Counted from the stretch's first letter, positions 42,503-51,804 are shown. The stretch: 64,000 nt of DNA from Pedobacter kyonggii (GCF_004310665.1 NZ_SIXF01000001.1:62001-126000); one strand, 5' to 3'. Translations and numbers: made by a program. The notes: generated by a model from the sequence alone, not told the origin.

Positions 42503-44977
42503 TTATTTGCCAGCTAATTTATCGGCAAGCATTTTCATGTAAAAACCGCCCACTACACTCCGGGCTTTAAAGTTATCGCGGATACCGGTATTTGAATCGT
42601 AAAAATCGTTCAAAGGCACTCTCGATTCGGTTTCGATAGCATGCCTGTAAACTGGATGAACCAAAGCCTCGAATTCTCTTTGTGTTGGTGCAAAAGTAGC
42701 GGTCCACAAGATCCAGTCATTTTTAGTGTAGGCCTTTCTGCTATCCAACGGAATACCGTATCTGTTTTGTTTAGTCAGGTAATATTTGGTTTCGGTTTCG
42801 TATATCTTTTGTGGAAACAGGTTTAACTTTAAAACTTTATCCCAAACCAGATTATACTTCTGGCTCCATGTATTTTTATTATCAAAAGTTAAGGCGTAGT
42901 GATCGCCAGCATCGGCCATTTCTATCCATTTTGGCACCATACTTTCGGCAATAGCCCTATATTTCTTGGCCACATCATCATAACCTAAAGTTTGTGCCAT
43001 CTGGGCATAACAAGCAATACCTACAATTGCTTTTACCGATAAGTTGGCATTACGGGCCAGGTGACCAGCAAAATCATCAGTACATAACTGCGTTTTTGGA
43101 TCTAAGCCCTCTTTGGTTAAATAATCAACCCAAGTAGTTAAGGTTTTCCAATGTGTTTTGGCGTAATTGGCATTTCCCTGTGCTTTGGCAATTGCTGCAG
43201 TTAAAATAATCATGTTACCCGATTCTTCTACCGGCATTGGCTCGCCATAAGTTTGCCCGTTTGCTAACGGATAAGTTCCCAGATCGTGGGCTGCCCAAGG
43301 GTGAGGATACTTTCCACTTTCGCTGAAATAGAAAATACCATTCAACATGCCCTGTAACAGCTCAGGATTATAAATCAGGTACAATGGTGCTGACGGGTAA
43401 GTTACATCAACAGTATTAATAAAACCACCACTGTTGTTTTCTTTAGATAACCATAAAATTTCACCTTGCGGGCTCTTTACCAAAGTATGCGCCGCAATGC
43501 TCTGGCGGTAACCTAAAACACATAAATCGGCATATTCTTTACCGCCTGATTTTAAGGCATCGGCATACAAAGTTTTGTTAAAAGCTTCACACTTCTGAAT
43601 CACAGTTTTGTACTCATCAGACGCAGCGGTTAGTTGTGCTTCGATGGTTTCTTTACCTGAGGTGTTCCACCATGGCCTTAAATTTTTATTGAAGTATTGA
43701 ACAGAATAAATTTCATCGTAGCCCAGTTCAACATATTTTTCTACCGCAGCTTTACCTACTGTTCCAAAAGGGATAACGGTATTCAGTGCGAGCATTTTGC
43801 CCTGTTTAGCGGTTGAAGCCGAATTGCTTTTTCTAAAAGCATCGGCAGCATCTTTTTCGGCTGTTACAAACTGGATGGCATTGCTTGTTTTTGGCGCAGC
43901 CACATAAAAGTACCCCCAATCAATACGCATATCGTCACTTGCTTTTTGAAGAACTGGCTGCTCAACCGTACCTGTTTTTAATAATGATAATTTAGCGGTG
44001 CTGTATTTGCTTGCTGTAACTTCTTGCGTAGGGCGGTAAACCGCAATGTTTGATGATGCACTGAGATATACTTTTACCTGGTGCGTTTTACCATCATTTG
44101 CTTTTACCTGATAGGAAACATAAGAAACCGGGCGGGCAAATAACCCTAAATCGTTCATTAACAAAGGAGAGGTAAAAGTTAATTTTAAATCGATCTTACC
44201 GCAGGTAAAGTTATAAATGGTTTGTGTGGCATTAATATCAACACTTTTTTGTTTAGCCAGCTGCACTTTTTCGGCATTGTCTTTTAGCTTTTCTACTAAA
44301 CCAAAATCGAGGAAACGGCCGCCAGCAGTATTAATCAGGTGAATGGCAATTACATTCGATCCGGCTTTTAAGGCACTTTTATCGCTATTGCTTAAAGCAA
44401 TATATTGGAAATTATTAGTCCAGCCTTCTTTGGTATAGATTTTCTTCCCGTTTAGGTAAACCTCAATATTATCATCGTGGTTTATCTTTAAAAACAGTTC
44501 GTTTATTGATGCCGGGTTAGTTACATTAAAGGTTCTTCTTATCCAGATATCGTGCGATTTCCACAATGTTTTCACATTTTTGGCATCATCTCCTATTGGT
44601 GCATTACCTGTTTGCCAGCTGCTGGCGGTATAGTTTGCAGCCTTCCAATCGCCCTGAGGTTCGGTTTCTGTATATTTTACTTCGTAACCTTTTTCATCTG
44701 AAGCAGGTATAACCGTTTTGTAGGTAGTGGTTTCTTTACCTAAAAAGCGATAAATGCCACCATCAACATTAATCATTCCTAAAAGAGAGTGATCGGCTCC
44801 TGTCCAATGTTGGGTAGCAGATTCGTTTAGCTTATCCGTGTTAGACCAAATACTAAAATAGGTATTGTGGGTAATTAAGGGATAAGCTGGTGCCTTTCGC
44901 TCTTGTGCTTTTAGCAAGCCGCCTACAAACATGCAGCACAGTATGCCTAAAAATTTTAAAGTGTTGGTTTTGTTCAT
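42503..44977 (-). CDS. Secreted glutaminase-like protein (DUF5127/DUF4965/DUF1793 family) with inserted jelly-roll
   Basis: An 824-aa exported protein (signal MNKTNTLKFLGILCCMFVGG). The opening APAYPLITHNTYFSIWSNTD and the later FTSPLLMNDLGLFARPVSYV, WGYFYVAAP, YAQMAQTLGYDDVAKKYRAI, YNLVWDKVLKLNLFPQ and YGIPLDSRKAYTKNDW are characteristic of the family that includes fungal glutaminase A, whose C-terminal part is an alpha-helical toroid. Residues about 108-230 (GDWKAANYTASSWQTGNAPI through IAIHLINTAGGRFLDFG) form an inserted galactose-binding-type jelly-roll. The fungal relative deamidates glutamine, but many Bacteroidota members sit near glycan loci and may be glycosidases; function here is not settled. 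A TAAACGTTTTA palindrome lies 56 bp upstream. Confidence 0.85.
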   Translation of the reverse strand: MNKTNTLKFLGILCCMFVGGLLKAQERKAPAYPLITHNTYFSIWSNTDKLNESATQHWTGADHSLLGMINVDGGIYRFLGKETTTYKTVIPASDEKGYEVKYTETEPQGDWKAANYTASSWQTGNAPIGDDAKNVKTLWKSHDIWIRRTFNVTNPASINELFLKINHDDNIEVYLNGKKIYTKEGWTNNFQYIALSNSDKSALKAGSNVIAIHLINTAGGRFLDFGLVEKLKDNAEKVQLAKQKSVDINATQTIYNFTCGKIDLKLTFTSPLLMNDLGLFARPVSYVSYQVKANDGKTHQVKVYLSASSNIAVYRPTQEVTASKYSTAKLSLLKTGTVEQPVLQKASDDMRIDWGYFYVAAPKTSNAIQFVTAEKDAADAFRKSNSASTAKQGKMLALNTVIPFGTVGKAAVEKYVELGYDEIYSVQYFNKNLRPWWNTSGKETIEAQLTAASDEYKTVIQKCEAFNKTLYADALKSGGKEYADLCVLGYRQSIAAHTLVKSPQGEILWLSKENNSGGFINTVDVTYPSAPLYLIYNPELLQGMLNGIFYFSESGKYPHPWAAHDLGTYPLANGQTYGEPMPVEESGNMIILTAAIAKAQGNANYAKTHWKTLTTWVDYLTKEGLDPKTQLCTDDFAGHLARNANLSVKAIVGIACYAQMAQTLGYDDVAKKYRAIAESMVPKWIEMADAGDHYALTFDNKNTWSQKYNLVWDKVLKLNLFPQKIYETETKYYLTKQNRYGIPLDSRKAYTKNDWILWTATFAPTQREFEALVHPVYRHAIETESRVPLNDFYDSNTGIRDNFKARSVVGGFYMKMLADKLAGK

Positions 44978-45031
44978 AATTTGTGTGTGTATTGAAATCT
45001 GATTTATATTATGGTTAGATTTAACGCTTAG

Positions 45032-45044
45032 TTAAACGTTTTAC
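45032..45044. promoter_or_regulatory. AAACGTTT palindrome upstream of the DUF4965 gene
   Basis: TTAAACGTTTTA with AAACGTTT at its centre. Read on the minus strand, TTAGTAAAACGTTTAAC resembles ACTAAAACGTTT at 63478-63489 and ACTAAAACGTTTAAG at 63700-63713 (minus strand). A shared LacI-type operator is inferred. Confidence 0.45.
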
Positions 45045-45122
45045 TAATGTATAAAATATAATTTAATTTTTGCAAGAGAGCCTTAATTTTTAATTGTCTA
45101 AGTGACATTTAAAACAGGATCT

Positions 45123-45172
45123 AAAGAAGTCAAGTTTTAACAACCATAATGCCAGGAAAACTTGACTTCTTT
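45123..45172. terminator. Perfect 16-bp stem hairpin, probable back-up terminator
   Basis: AAAGAAGTCAAGTTTT (45123-45138) and AAAACTTGACTTCTTT (45157-45172) are exact complements with an 18-nt loop. A T-rich tail lies on the plus side and a short one on the minus side, so it can act in either direction. Confidence 0.65.
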
Positions 45173-45250
45173 TATTAAAAAAGAAAAATAAGTCTCAAAG
45201 CAATCAAATTTTATAACCTATCAGTCATTCAATCTTGATTTCTTTAAACT

Positions 45251-45286
45251 AAAAATACATGAAGTTTTTAAGCTCCATGTATTTTT
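45251..45286 (-). terminator. Rho-independent terminator of the 18-kb Sus-like operon
   Basis: AAAAATACATG (45251-45261) pairs exactly with CATGTATTTTT (45276-45286). On the minus strand the stem ends in a T run. It lies 25 bp past the last stop codon at 45311. Confidence 0.75.
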
Positions 45287-45310
45287 CAAATTATGCATAA
45301 ACTATATAAA

Positions 45311-46156
45311 CTAGGGCTGTTTTTTGTTGATTGTCCACTCGGCCAATTGAAACACACGGCTTCCTCTATTCGATTTAATGTAAAGACGGTAAAATTTATA
45401 AGCAATGTAGTTATCGAAGTGGAAAAGTTTAGTCTGTTTTCTACTTATACCACTGTTCTCGTTCGCCCATGGACAAACGGTTACCGTATGCAGATCGGTA
45501 TACTGGATACCATCTAATGAGCCTTGCAAAATCCAGAATCTCGGATCGCGGTCTGCCGCGTCATTACCCGATGTTAAGGTATAAGCACCTACCACCTGTG
45601 GGGTCTTTAATTCGAAGGTACACTTTTGGGTACCATCAAAACCTGCCTGCAAAAATTTCGTATTTACATCCTGATCGACCAGTTTTTTGGAACCTTCAGC
45701 AGAATCGGCCCCCGCACCTGCTTCAAGGTTAACCGAAAATATACCACCAATGGTTTTCATGTAATTTTCGCCACAAATGGAGTAATTTATTGTCGGATCG
45801 ACCACGCTAAGCATTACTTCTTTCGCTGCAGTATAACCCTGACCATTTCTTGTGGTTAAGGTTACCTTGTATTTCCCCGGAAAACGGTAAGTATGTTTTG
45901 GATTTACCTCAACCGAAGTACTGTCATCGCCAAACTGCCACAATAAACTTTTATAATTTGTGGAGTTTCCGGTAAACTGGTACTCTAAAAATTTCAATGT
46001 ATCGGGTTTTACAAAGGTAAACCCAGCTGTAGGCTTTGGTTCTTCCACTTCAGGAACAATCTCTACGGTTTCGCCTTTTTTACATTTCACTGTTAACACC
46101 ACAATTAGTAGTAAAAGTGAACCTATACCCAATAATCTTTTCATGTTACTTTTCAT
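45311..46156 (-). CDS. Surface lipoprotein with PKD and discoidin (F5/8 type C) domains
   Basis: A 281-aa predicted lipoprotein (hydrophobic run IGSLLLLIVVLTVKC, then KKGETVEIVPEVEEP). Residues about 40-120 make a PKD domain: SLLWQFGDDSTSVEVNPKHT, followed by YRFPGKYKVTLTTRNGQGYT. Residues about 130-278 form a discoidin-type sandwich of the sugar-binding CBM32 kind (GSKKLVDQDVNTKFLQAGFD, RFWILQGSLDGIQYTDLH, ending VFQLAEWTINK). This C-terminal module is clearly homologous to that of the lipoprotein at 57637-58746. No catalytic residues are recognisable. It is the last gene of the locus. Met5 is an alternative start. A role in glycan binding at the surface is inferred. Confidence 0.82.
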   Translation of the reverse strand: MKSNMKRLLGIGSLLLLIVVLTVKCKKGETVEIVPEVEEPKPTAGFTFVKPDTLKFLEYQFTGNSTNYKSLLWQFGDDSTSVEVNPKHTYRFPGKYKVTLTTRNGQGYTAAKEVMLSVVDPTINYSICGENYMKTIGGIFSVNLEAGAGADSAEGSKKLVDQDVNTKFLQAGFDGTQKCTFELKTPQVVGAYTLTSGNDAADRDPRFWILQGSLDGIQYTDLHTVTVCPWANENSGISRKQTKLFHFDNYIAYKFYRLYIKSNRGSRVFQLAEWTINKKQP

Positions 46157-46168
46157 GTCTATTCAAGT

Positions 46169-47620
46169 TTAAGGAGTTGGAAATAATTGTGTTCTTGGTA
46201 CTGCACGTTTGCCTGTTATACCTGCCGATGGAACTTCATATTCGAGATATGCCTGTTGTCCGCCAACATTTTCGCGGTGATGTGCTTCAATTTTATATCT
46301 AATACCACGTTCTAAACGAATGGTTGCTTTTCGTTCTGGTTTATCCCACTGCGTGGTATAATCGTCTATAATGGCTTTTCCATTAATAAATAGTCTTGAT
46401 CCATCATCCCAACGGGTTTGATAGAAAATATAGTCGCCCCTTACTGGTGCCAGGAATTCCCCAACCCACTTGGTAGCGAAATTATCTCTGCTCAAAGAAG
46501 TGCCAGCAGTATTTTTTACATTATTTGGCCAACCATCACCCGAGAATTCGATCGTACCATCAACGCGGGTTGCAAAAGGCTCACGCCCATCATCCGGTGC
46601 CAATTGTGTATTGGTGTAATATTTGGCAATCAAACCTGTTCCATTTCCAATAATTGGCGAATTGTTATCTAAGTTTACATTGGGATCTATCACCACAATT
46701 ACTTTTCCTTTTGTAGGATGGATAACATGATTGGTATTATCGCTGAGGCTTAAGGCAAAGGCGAATTTCTTATTGTCCACAATATTAGCATCAAATACCG
46801 GCCATGGGATCGATAACCTTACGGTAGCACTGGTTGCGCCTGTATTAAACCTCACCAAAGTATCGATGGTAAAATCTTTAGCGGCCAGGTGAATGGTATT
46901 TGCTGGTAACGTACCGTTTGATACCAAGGTTGCAACAGTATCCACATTATCTTTAATTTTTATGTTAAAGGCTGTTGAAGGCGAATTATCCAAACTGATA
47001 ATCAACGGAATGGTAACGCCTGCAGGGCCAACGATATAATTACCCTGATAAGCAACATTGTAGGTACCTCCGCCCTGAAAATTTAAAAAGTGGATGTCGG
47101 TAGATTTTAATAATTCTTCGGTATTGATAATGACCAGGATATTCGATTTGCCATTGGCAATTTTATTGCCTTTACCCGGCGCTGAAAGTTTTAAGGCAAA
47201 AACCACCTTCTTTCCAAAATAACGCTCTAATACCGAGCGCCGAACAATTGCTATTCCTTCGGCATTGTCTGTTCCGTACGATACATTAATTACGTTTGGA
47301 TATTCTACGGCAGCTGATGGCATAAGTACAGCATTGGTTAAACCGCCATTATTAATTAATTGTGTTACCGTGTCGTTATTTAGGGTTAATCCTACCTGAA
47401 AAGCTTCTTCAGCTGCTCCTGAAAGCGAAATTTTGAATGGGACTTTAACAAACTGATTATCTATTGATACATTGCCCACAACAATGCCTTCGCCAGTAAT
47501 ACTTCTACTTGCCGCAGGTGGCAGATCCAAATCGTCTATTTGAGATTCTTTACAAGAATAGGCAACAATCATGATTGTTAAGCCCATTAATACGATGTAT
47601 ATAATTTTTTTCATCTTCAA
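46169..47620 (-). CDS. DUF1735-type lipoprotein with C-terminal PA14 domain
   Basis: A 483-aa lipoprotein (MKMKKIIYIVLMGLTIMIVA, then YSCKES with lipobox Cys). Two DUF1735-like Ig-type repeats follow, one around PFKISLSGAAEEAFQVGLTL, NDTVTQLINNGGL (about 55-170), and one around IPLIISLDNSPSTAFNIKIK, DNVDTVATLVSNGTL (about 195-315). A PA14 domain occupies about 330-480 (GLIAKYYTNTQLAPDDGREP, FATKWVGEFLAPVRGDYIFY, WDDGSRLFINGKAIID, YKIEAHHRENVGGQQAYLEY), a fold that binds sugars. There is no catalytic motif. The spacing to the next gene is 12 bp, so it belongs to the operon. Most likely a glycan-binding surface protein. Confidence 0.85.
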   Translation of the reverse strand: MKMKKIIYIVLMGLTIMIVAYSCKESQIDDLDLPPAASRSITGEGIVVGNVSIDNQFVKVPFKISLSGAAEEAFQVGLTLNNDTVTQLINNGGLTNAVLMPSAAVEYPNVINVSYGTDNAEGIAIVRRSVLERYFGKKVVFALKLSAPGKGNKIANGKSNILVIINTEELLKSTDIHFLNFQGGGTYNVAYQGNYIVGPAGVTIPLIISLDNSPSTAFNIKIKDNVDTVATLVSNGTLPANTIHLAAKDFTIDTLVRFNTGATSATVRLSIPWPVFDANIVDNKKFAFALSLSDNTNHVIHPTKGKVIVVIDPNVNLDNNSPIIGNGTGLIAKYYTNTQLAPDDGREPFATRVDGTIEFSGDGWPNNVKNTAGTSLSRDNFATKWVGEFLAPVRGDYIFYQTRWDDGSRLFINGKAIIDDYTTQWDKPERKATIRLERGIRYKIEAHHRENVGGQQAYLEYEVPSAGITGKRAVPRTQLFPTP

Positions 47621-47644
47621 TACTTAAATTATCAATACTCTTGT

Positions 47645-49348
47645 TTATTGGTCTAACCAAACCCTGCCATCAAGCGCCCATTGCTGGTTATTAGCAATTT
47701 TTAACCAGTTAACCATTTGCGCTGGTATATCGGTTGTTTGCGGAACCAGGAGCGCTAGGGAACTGGTTGAAGGCGGGCAGATTAAATCGTTGAAATTTTC
47801 CCAAACATATGGCCCCTGTAATTTAAAATCACGGGCCTGTGAAGAAAGATCGATCATCTTATCGCCATTACCATCGGTAGCTGGCCAGTAACCTACTAAG
47901 AAGTTGTAAGAAGGGTGGCTCTGATCGATGGATGTTTCGCAAGAATATTGCTGAATTACACCATCTGGAACGGCTAGTTTAAAGAAACGGATATCGGTTA
48001 CGTAATAATCAGGCTCTCCATGCCCCTGGCCATTTAAATAACCAAGTTTCAATGCGTTCGAATTGGCCAAAGAACCAGACCCGGTGATTTCTAACTCATT
48101 GTTAAAATTTCCATTGGTGTAAGTTCTGATAAACCTTTGGTTACCGCGCTGTTCTAATTTAACCGAAAGGTTTTCCCATCTGCCCTGAACAATATCACCA
48201 CCCCTGCATTGACGGTAATCGCCATCTTTTGTGCCTCTCCATTCGAAATACCAATAACGGTCTTCTAAATAAATAACCCAACCCACACTTGGGTGACCAC
48301 TAGACCATTCATTCCTTTTACCTAAAATACTAGGGTATGAGATCTGCTCTTTGTTCTTTTTAACTTTAAGCTCTATGGTCATCTTGGTGGTATCGTCTAT
48401 ATTGTAAACGGTTGCATCTTCGCTAGCCACTTCTGCCCTAATTTGGGTACCGGTCATTTTTACGGTTTTGCCTAAATACCTATTACCCGTGAAAGGCTTT
48501 ACCAGAATTCGCTTATTGTAAGCAGCGCTATAATAAATGATAAAAGCATTGTTTGCCGGTTTACTGAAAATGGTTAGATCGTCGGTATTGGGCGGAAGGG
48601 TAAATGCACCACCATCGCTCGAAGCGATAATCACCAGCCAATCTTCGTTAACATAATTAGGCCGTTTTTTTAATGCAGCCATAATCTCACCCACTCCAGT
48701 ATCGAATTTTTCTATTGCCGTTTTATAGTTCGGGAATGAATTATCATAACCATATTGTGCCCCTGCTTTATCTACATCGGTAAAGTGACCTAAAATTACC
48801 GAGGCGGTATCGGTATTTAAATCGTTAATTACCGCAGCTTTAACCAGATCATCGCTGCTTACCAATGTGCTGATATCTGCACCTGTTGTTAGCGATTTAA
48901 AAACTGCAGATGAGGTATGTGCCACAATTTTGGTCTGTGGCCTGCTCTCTTTAATCCTTTTAAATATTACAGGATAATTCTGCAGGTTGTTATTGGTCAG
49001 ATTATCATCATTTACCAGGTGTTTTGCCTTTTTTACACCGGTTAACATGCTTGTCCAGTTACTGGCATTCTGTGTAGCTTCGGGTTCATTTAAGCTTACC
49101 CAACTGTAAACTGAATGTGGTAAAAGCGCCGTAATATTTGGAATATTGGCCGCAGCTACCGATTGCCCTCTTGCGCCATCAACCACTAAGTATAAAATCT
49201 TACGGCTTCCGTATCTTACTTGTGTGGTATCGGTACCATCTTTATCTATAAGTTTTCTATCGAAATCTTTATTGCAGGAAAATATGGCTGTTGCAATTAC
49301 TGTGGCCATTAAACCCAACAGTAATTTATATTTTTTCGTCATGCTCAT
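47645..49348 (-). CDS. Lipoprotein with alkaline-phosphatase/phosphodiesterase-like fold and LamG-type C-terminus (DUF4983-like)
   Basis: A 567-aa lipoprotein (MATVIATAIFSCNKD). Residues about 48-255 follow the alkaline-phosphatase superfamily: RKILYLVVDGARGQSV (Asp57), NIPNITALLPHSVYSW, NWTSMLTGVKKAKH (Thr99 at the nucleophile position), GHFTDVDKAGAQYGYD (Asp191, Asp193) and VIIASSDGGAF (Asp245). In active members the last two motifs usually read D..GH.YG and SDHG; here the His positions are Gln198 and Gly246, so metal binding may be lost or altered. A LamG-like sandwich (about 330-480: SGHPSVGWVIYLEDRYWYFE, NALKLGYLNGQG) follows, and the C-terminal part resembles DUF4983. Probably a binding or regulatory surface protein; phosphatase activity doubtful. 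Confidence 0.78.
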   Translation of the reverse strand: MSMTKKYKLLLGLMATVIATAIFSCNKDFDRKLIDKDGTDTTQVRYGSRKILYLVVDGARGQSVAAANIPNITALLPHSVYSWVSLNEPEATQNASNWTSMLTGVKKAKHLVNDDNLTNNNLQNYPVIFKRIKESRPQTKIVAHTSSAVFKSLTTGADISTLVSSDDLVKAAVINDLNTDTASVILGHFTDVDKAGAQYGYDNSFPNYKTAIEKFDTGVGEIMAALKKRPNYVNEDWLVIIASSDGGAFTLPPNTDDLTIFSKPANNAFIIYYSAAYNKRILVKPFTGNRYLGKTVKMTGTQIRAEVASEDATVYNIDDTTKMTIELKVKKNKEQISYPSILGKRNEWSSGHPSVGWVIYLEDRYWYFEWRGTKDGDYRQCRGGDIVQGRWENLSVKLEQRGNQRFIRTYTNGNFNNELEITGSGSLANSNALKLGYLNGQGHGEPDYYVTDIRFFKLAVPDGVIQQYSCETSIDQSHPSYNFLVGYWPATDGNGDKMIDLSSQARDFKLQGPYVWENFNDLICPPSTSSLALLVPQTTDIPAQMVNWLKIANNQQWALDGRVWLDQ

Positions 49349-49378
49349 CTTAATTTATATTTAATTGGCTTCTGGATA

Positions 49379-50998
49379 TTATTCGATCGTTACCCTAACG
49401 ATGTTATAGAAAGGCTGGTTATCAAAGCGGCTGAAACCACCGATTAATAACAGTGCTTTTTTGCCATCTGCAGATTTTGTTTCAATCACATCAGAAAGGC
49501 CGCCCGAAAATGGTCCGGTAGCATTATAACCAGGGGCAAGCAACCCTGCGGGTGTAAGCACCATAAAACCGTTTCTGGTTACGTTGTTGTATTTTTTAAA
49601 ACCGCCGCTTACTACAATCAACCCGTTCGAAATCTGGCGTGCAAAATAAGGGTAACCACCTTCAAAGAATTTAGCGGTGAAAGATTCATCCAGACTGCCA
49701 TCTTCATTAATTAGTGCCATCCCGTATACAGGTTTACCGTTGTATTTTGTAAATGCGCCTGTAATTAGGTATTTTCTGGTAGCGGCATTATAGGTAAGTG
49801 ATGTTATTCCATTATCTACACCACTGCCCGGATTAAAGCTTGCATCTTTAGTACCATTAGCATTTAACCTTAAAATACGTACAGCAGGCTGATCATCGAA
49901 GGTGTTGAAGTTTCCAAATACCATTAATTTTTCGAGGTTGGCGGCATCGGTATGCATATAGGTATCAATAGGGCCATTCGCACTCACGTTACCTTTGTTG
50001 GTTGCGGTATTAAAACGATAGGTTTTATCTAACGAACCATCTAAATTGAACCTTAAAATCTGGCGTATTTCGGTACTATCCAGAATTACAGTATCTCTGG
50101 TAAAATCATAATTGTCTTTATCGTAAGTTCTTTTTACGTAATACCTAAAATTGCCCGTTGCTAATATTTTGCCCTGATGTGGATAAATACGGTTAATGTA
50201 TTCGTTGGTGCCGCCATTAAATTTAGGAAACCATTTTTGGGTAACTGTATCTGTTAAAGTTGGCTTACGCTTGGTTTGGATTTTAATGGTATCAATAGCC
50301 CCGTTTGGATATAAACTGGTTATGTTACTGATATTTTCTGTACGTTGGTTATAGCCGCTAAATCCACCGGCGATGATAAAACGTCCGCCAATTTCAATTA
50401 CTCTCGATAGCGAGCCATTAGCTCCTCTTCCTGTTCTAAAAGTGCGGTCGTAGTCGCCATCTAAAGAGGTTCTGGCAATTCTATTAATCGGTGTGATTAA
50501 TCCTTTATTATCGTAGTTGCTAAAACCACCCAATACAAGTGCCCTTCCATCAATCATTTCGTAAAACTGACTTACATAGCCGTTTGTTCCAGCTGTTGCC
50601 TTAAAAGTGATGTCGTTTTTGATCAGGCCCGACACAATAAACTGCGGGCCTAAAATCAGCTGATCGCCAATAGCAATCGAGGTGATTCCTGTACTTCCGG
50701 CTTCGGGTACCTTAACCACAATAGTAGATTCGGTAACGCTAAGCACTTCTGCTTTTTCGCCGTTAAACATAAAGGTTAACTTATCTTTAAAGGGCATTAA
50801 GCCTTTGGCCTGCACGGTTACGGTAGTACCTACAATCCCTTCTGATGGAACAGGCAATAAAGTTTGGCTAATGGTTATACCAAGTGGAGCTTTGCCATCT
50901 GCATACGGATCTTCACCTAATTCTTCTTCTTTCTTACATCCCTGTATAACTAAGGAGCATAGAAAAAACACGATTAGCATGTATTTTATTTTTTTCAT
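49379..50998 (-). CDS. Lipoprotein with IPT/TIG domain and delta-60-like beta-propeller (DUF5008-like)
   Basis: A 539-aa lipoprotein (MLIVFFLCSLVIQGC, lipobox VIQGC). Residues about 40-125 form an IPT/TIG immunoglobulin-like domain (ITISQTLLPVPSEGIVGTTV, FMFNGEKAEVLSVTESTIVV), of the type found in SusE-like and surface glycan-binding proteins. From about 135 on, repeats of the form LVLGGFSNYDNKG, FIIAGGFSGYNQR, ILATGNFRYY, LMVFGNFNTFDDQPAVRILR, YLITGAFTKYNGKPVYGMAL, LIVVSGGFKKYNNVTRNGF and LLIGGFSRFDN, each with an LDGSLD-type strand, predict a beta-propeller like delta-60 repeat proteins. No enzyme motif is visible. It is in the operon, 32 bp after the upstream stop. Confidence 0.8.
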   Translation of the reverse strand: MKKIKYMLIVFFLCSLVIQGCKKEEELGEDPYADGKAPLGITISQTLLPVPSEGIVGTTVTVQAKGLMPFKDKLTFMFNGEKAEVLSVTESTIVVKVPEAGSTGITSIAIGDQLILGPQFIVSGLIKNDITFKATAGTNGYVSQFYEMIDGRALVLGGFSNYDNKGLITPINRIARTSLDGDYDRTFRTGRGANGSLSRVIEIGGRFIIAGGFSGYNQRTENISNITSLYPNGAIDTIKIQTKRKPTLTDTVTQKWFPKFNGGTNEYINRIYPHQGKILATGNFRYYVKRTYDKDNYDFTRDTVILDSTEIRQILRFNLDGSLDKTYRFNTATNKGNVSANGPIDTYMHTDAANLEKLMVFGNFNTFDDQPAVRILRLNANGTKDASFNPGSGVDNGITSLTYNAATRKYLITGAFTKYNGKPVYGMALINEDGSLDESFTAKFFEGGYPYFARQISNGLIVVSGGFKKYNNVTRNGFMVLTPAGLLAPGYNATGPFSGGLSDVIETKSADGKKALLLIGGFSRFDNQPFYNIVRVTIE

Positions 50999-51030
50999 GA
51001 TTCTATTCTTTTAAAATTATAACAGGCTAA

Positions 51031-51780
51031 TTATTTATTACTTGGTGTTAAACCAGTGTTATATACATCATTAAAAAACTCGTATAAATTGAACCCCAGG
51101 TATGCACCCTGGTATCTTAACGAGTGCACCATTCCGTTGGTTGGTTTAATATCAGACGATGCGACATAACTTGGGTACCAGTTATCGTTCGGTTTTGATA
51201 CATCGGGGATGTAAGAGAGCACAAGCTGCCTGTAACCGATATATTTAATTCCGTTGGCATCGTTAAAAACTACTCCAATATTGGCTACGTCGTTGTTATA
51301 ATCGTAGTGAAGGGCGCCCGGATAAATACTTCTCAGGTTAAGATCGATCTGCGGATAATCTTTTAACATGTTTACACCCTTAAACATATAACGTTGCAGG
51401 TATTTCCGCCAAATGGCCAGACTGATCTGATCGAGGGTTTTTACCGTATCTCTTCCCGATTCATAAAGTAATTGGTTTAAGGATTCGAACTTTGGATTTC
51501 TATCTCTTTCATTGGTGTGAATATTGCCGATGGTTTTCCGCACTACATCGTCATCAAAAGCAAAAAAGGTGAAATTCTCTGAACTGAACTGTTGTTCCAT
51601 GCCAGCCAGTTTTACAATTTGGGCAACGGTATCAAAAGGAACTTTTTTGGCCTGTAGGTACTGCATCATATTCCCATCAAATTCTGCCTTTGCCTTGCCT
51701 CCATCTATATAATACTCATCACGCTTACAGGCATTTAAAACAAGTAATAGTGCTGCACATGCAATAATTAGCTTTTTCAT
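51031..51780 (-). CDS. Fasciclin (FAS1)-domain lipoprotein
   Basis: A 249-aa lipoprotein (MKKLIIACAALLLVLNAC, lipobox VLNAC). One FAS1 domain spans about 35-200: MMQYLQAKKVPFDTVAQIVK, QQFSSENFTFFAFDDDVVRK, and YMFKGVNMLKDYPQIDLNLR near the end. In other proteins FAS1 domains mediate adhesion and can bind glycans. It lies directly after a susD gene, where many Sus-like systems keep an extra surface glycan-binding protein, so a binding role is inferred. It is related to the N-terminal half of the lipoprotein at 57637-58746 (YNGNIYEYLKSKPGVYDSLI against FDGNMMQYLQAKKVPFDTVA). Confidence 0.83.
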   Translation of the reverse strand: MKKLIIACAALLLVLNACKRDEYYIDGGKAKAEFDGNMMQYLQAKKVPFDTVAQIVKLAGMEQQFSSENFTFFAFDDDVVRKTIGNIHTNERDRNPKFESLNQLLYESGRDTVKTLDQISLAIWRKYLQRYMFKGVNMLKDYPQIDLNLRSIYPGALHYDYNNDVANIGVVFNDANGIKYIGYRQLVLSYIPDVSKPNDNWYPSYVASSDIKPTNGMVHSLRYQGAYLGFNLYEFFNDVYNTGLTPSNK

Positions 51781-51804
51781 ATCTTGTATAATTTCTATTT
51801 AAAA

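Larger units (their letters stand above)
44978..45310. other. Spacer between the DUF4965 gene and the 18-kb Sus-like operon
   Basis: This 333-bp gap holds the DUF4965 promoter region with the AAACGTTT site (45032-45044) and two strong hairpins (45123-45172 and 45251-45286) that together should end the large leftward operon. No gene was recognised. Confidence 0.7.
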
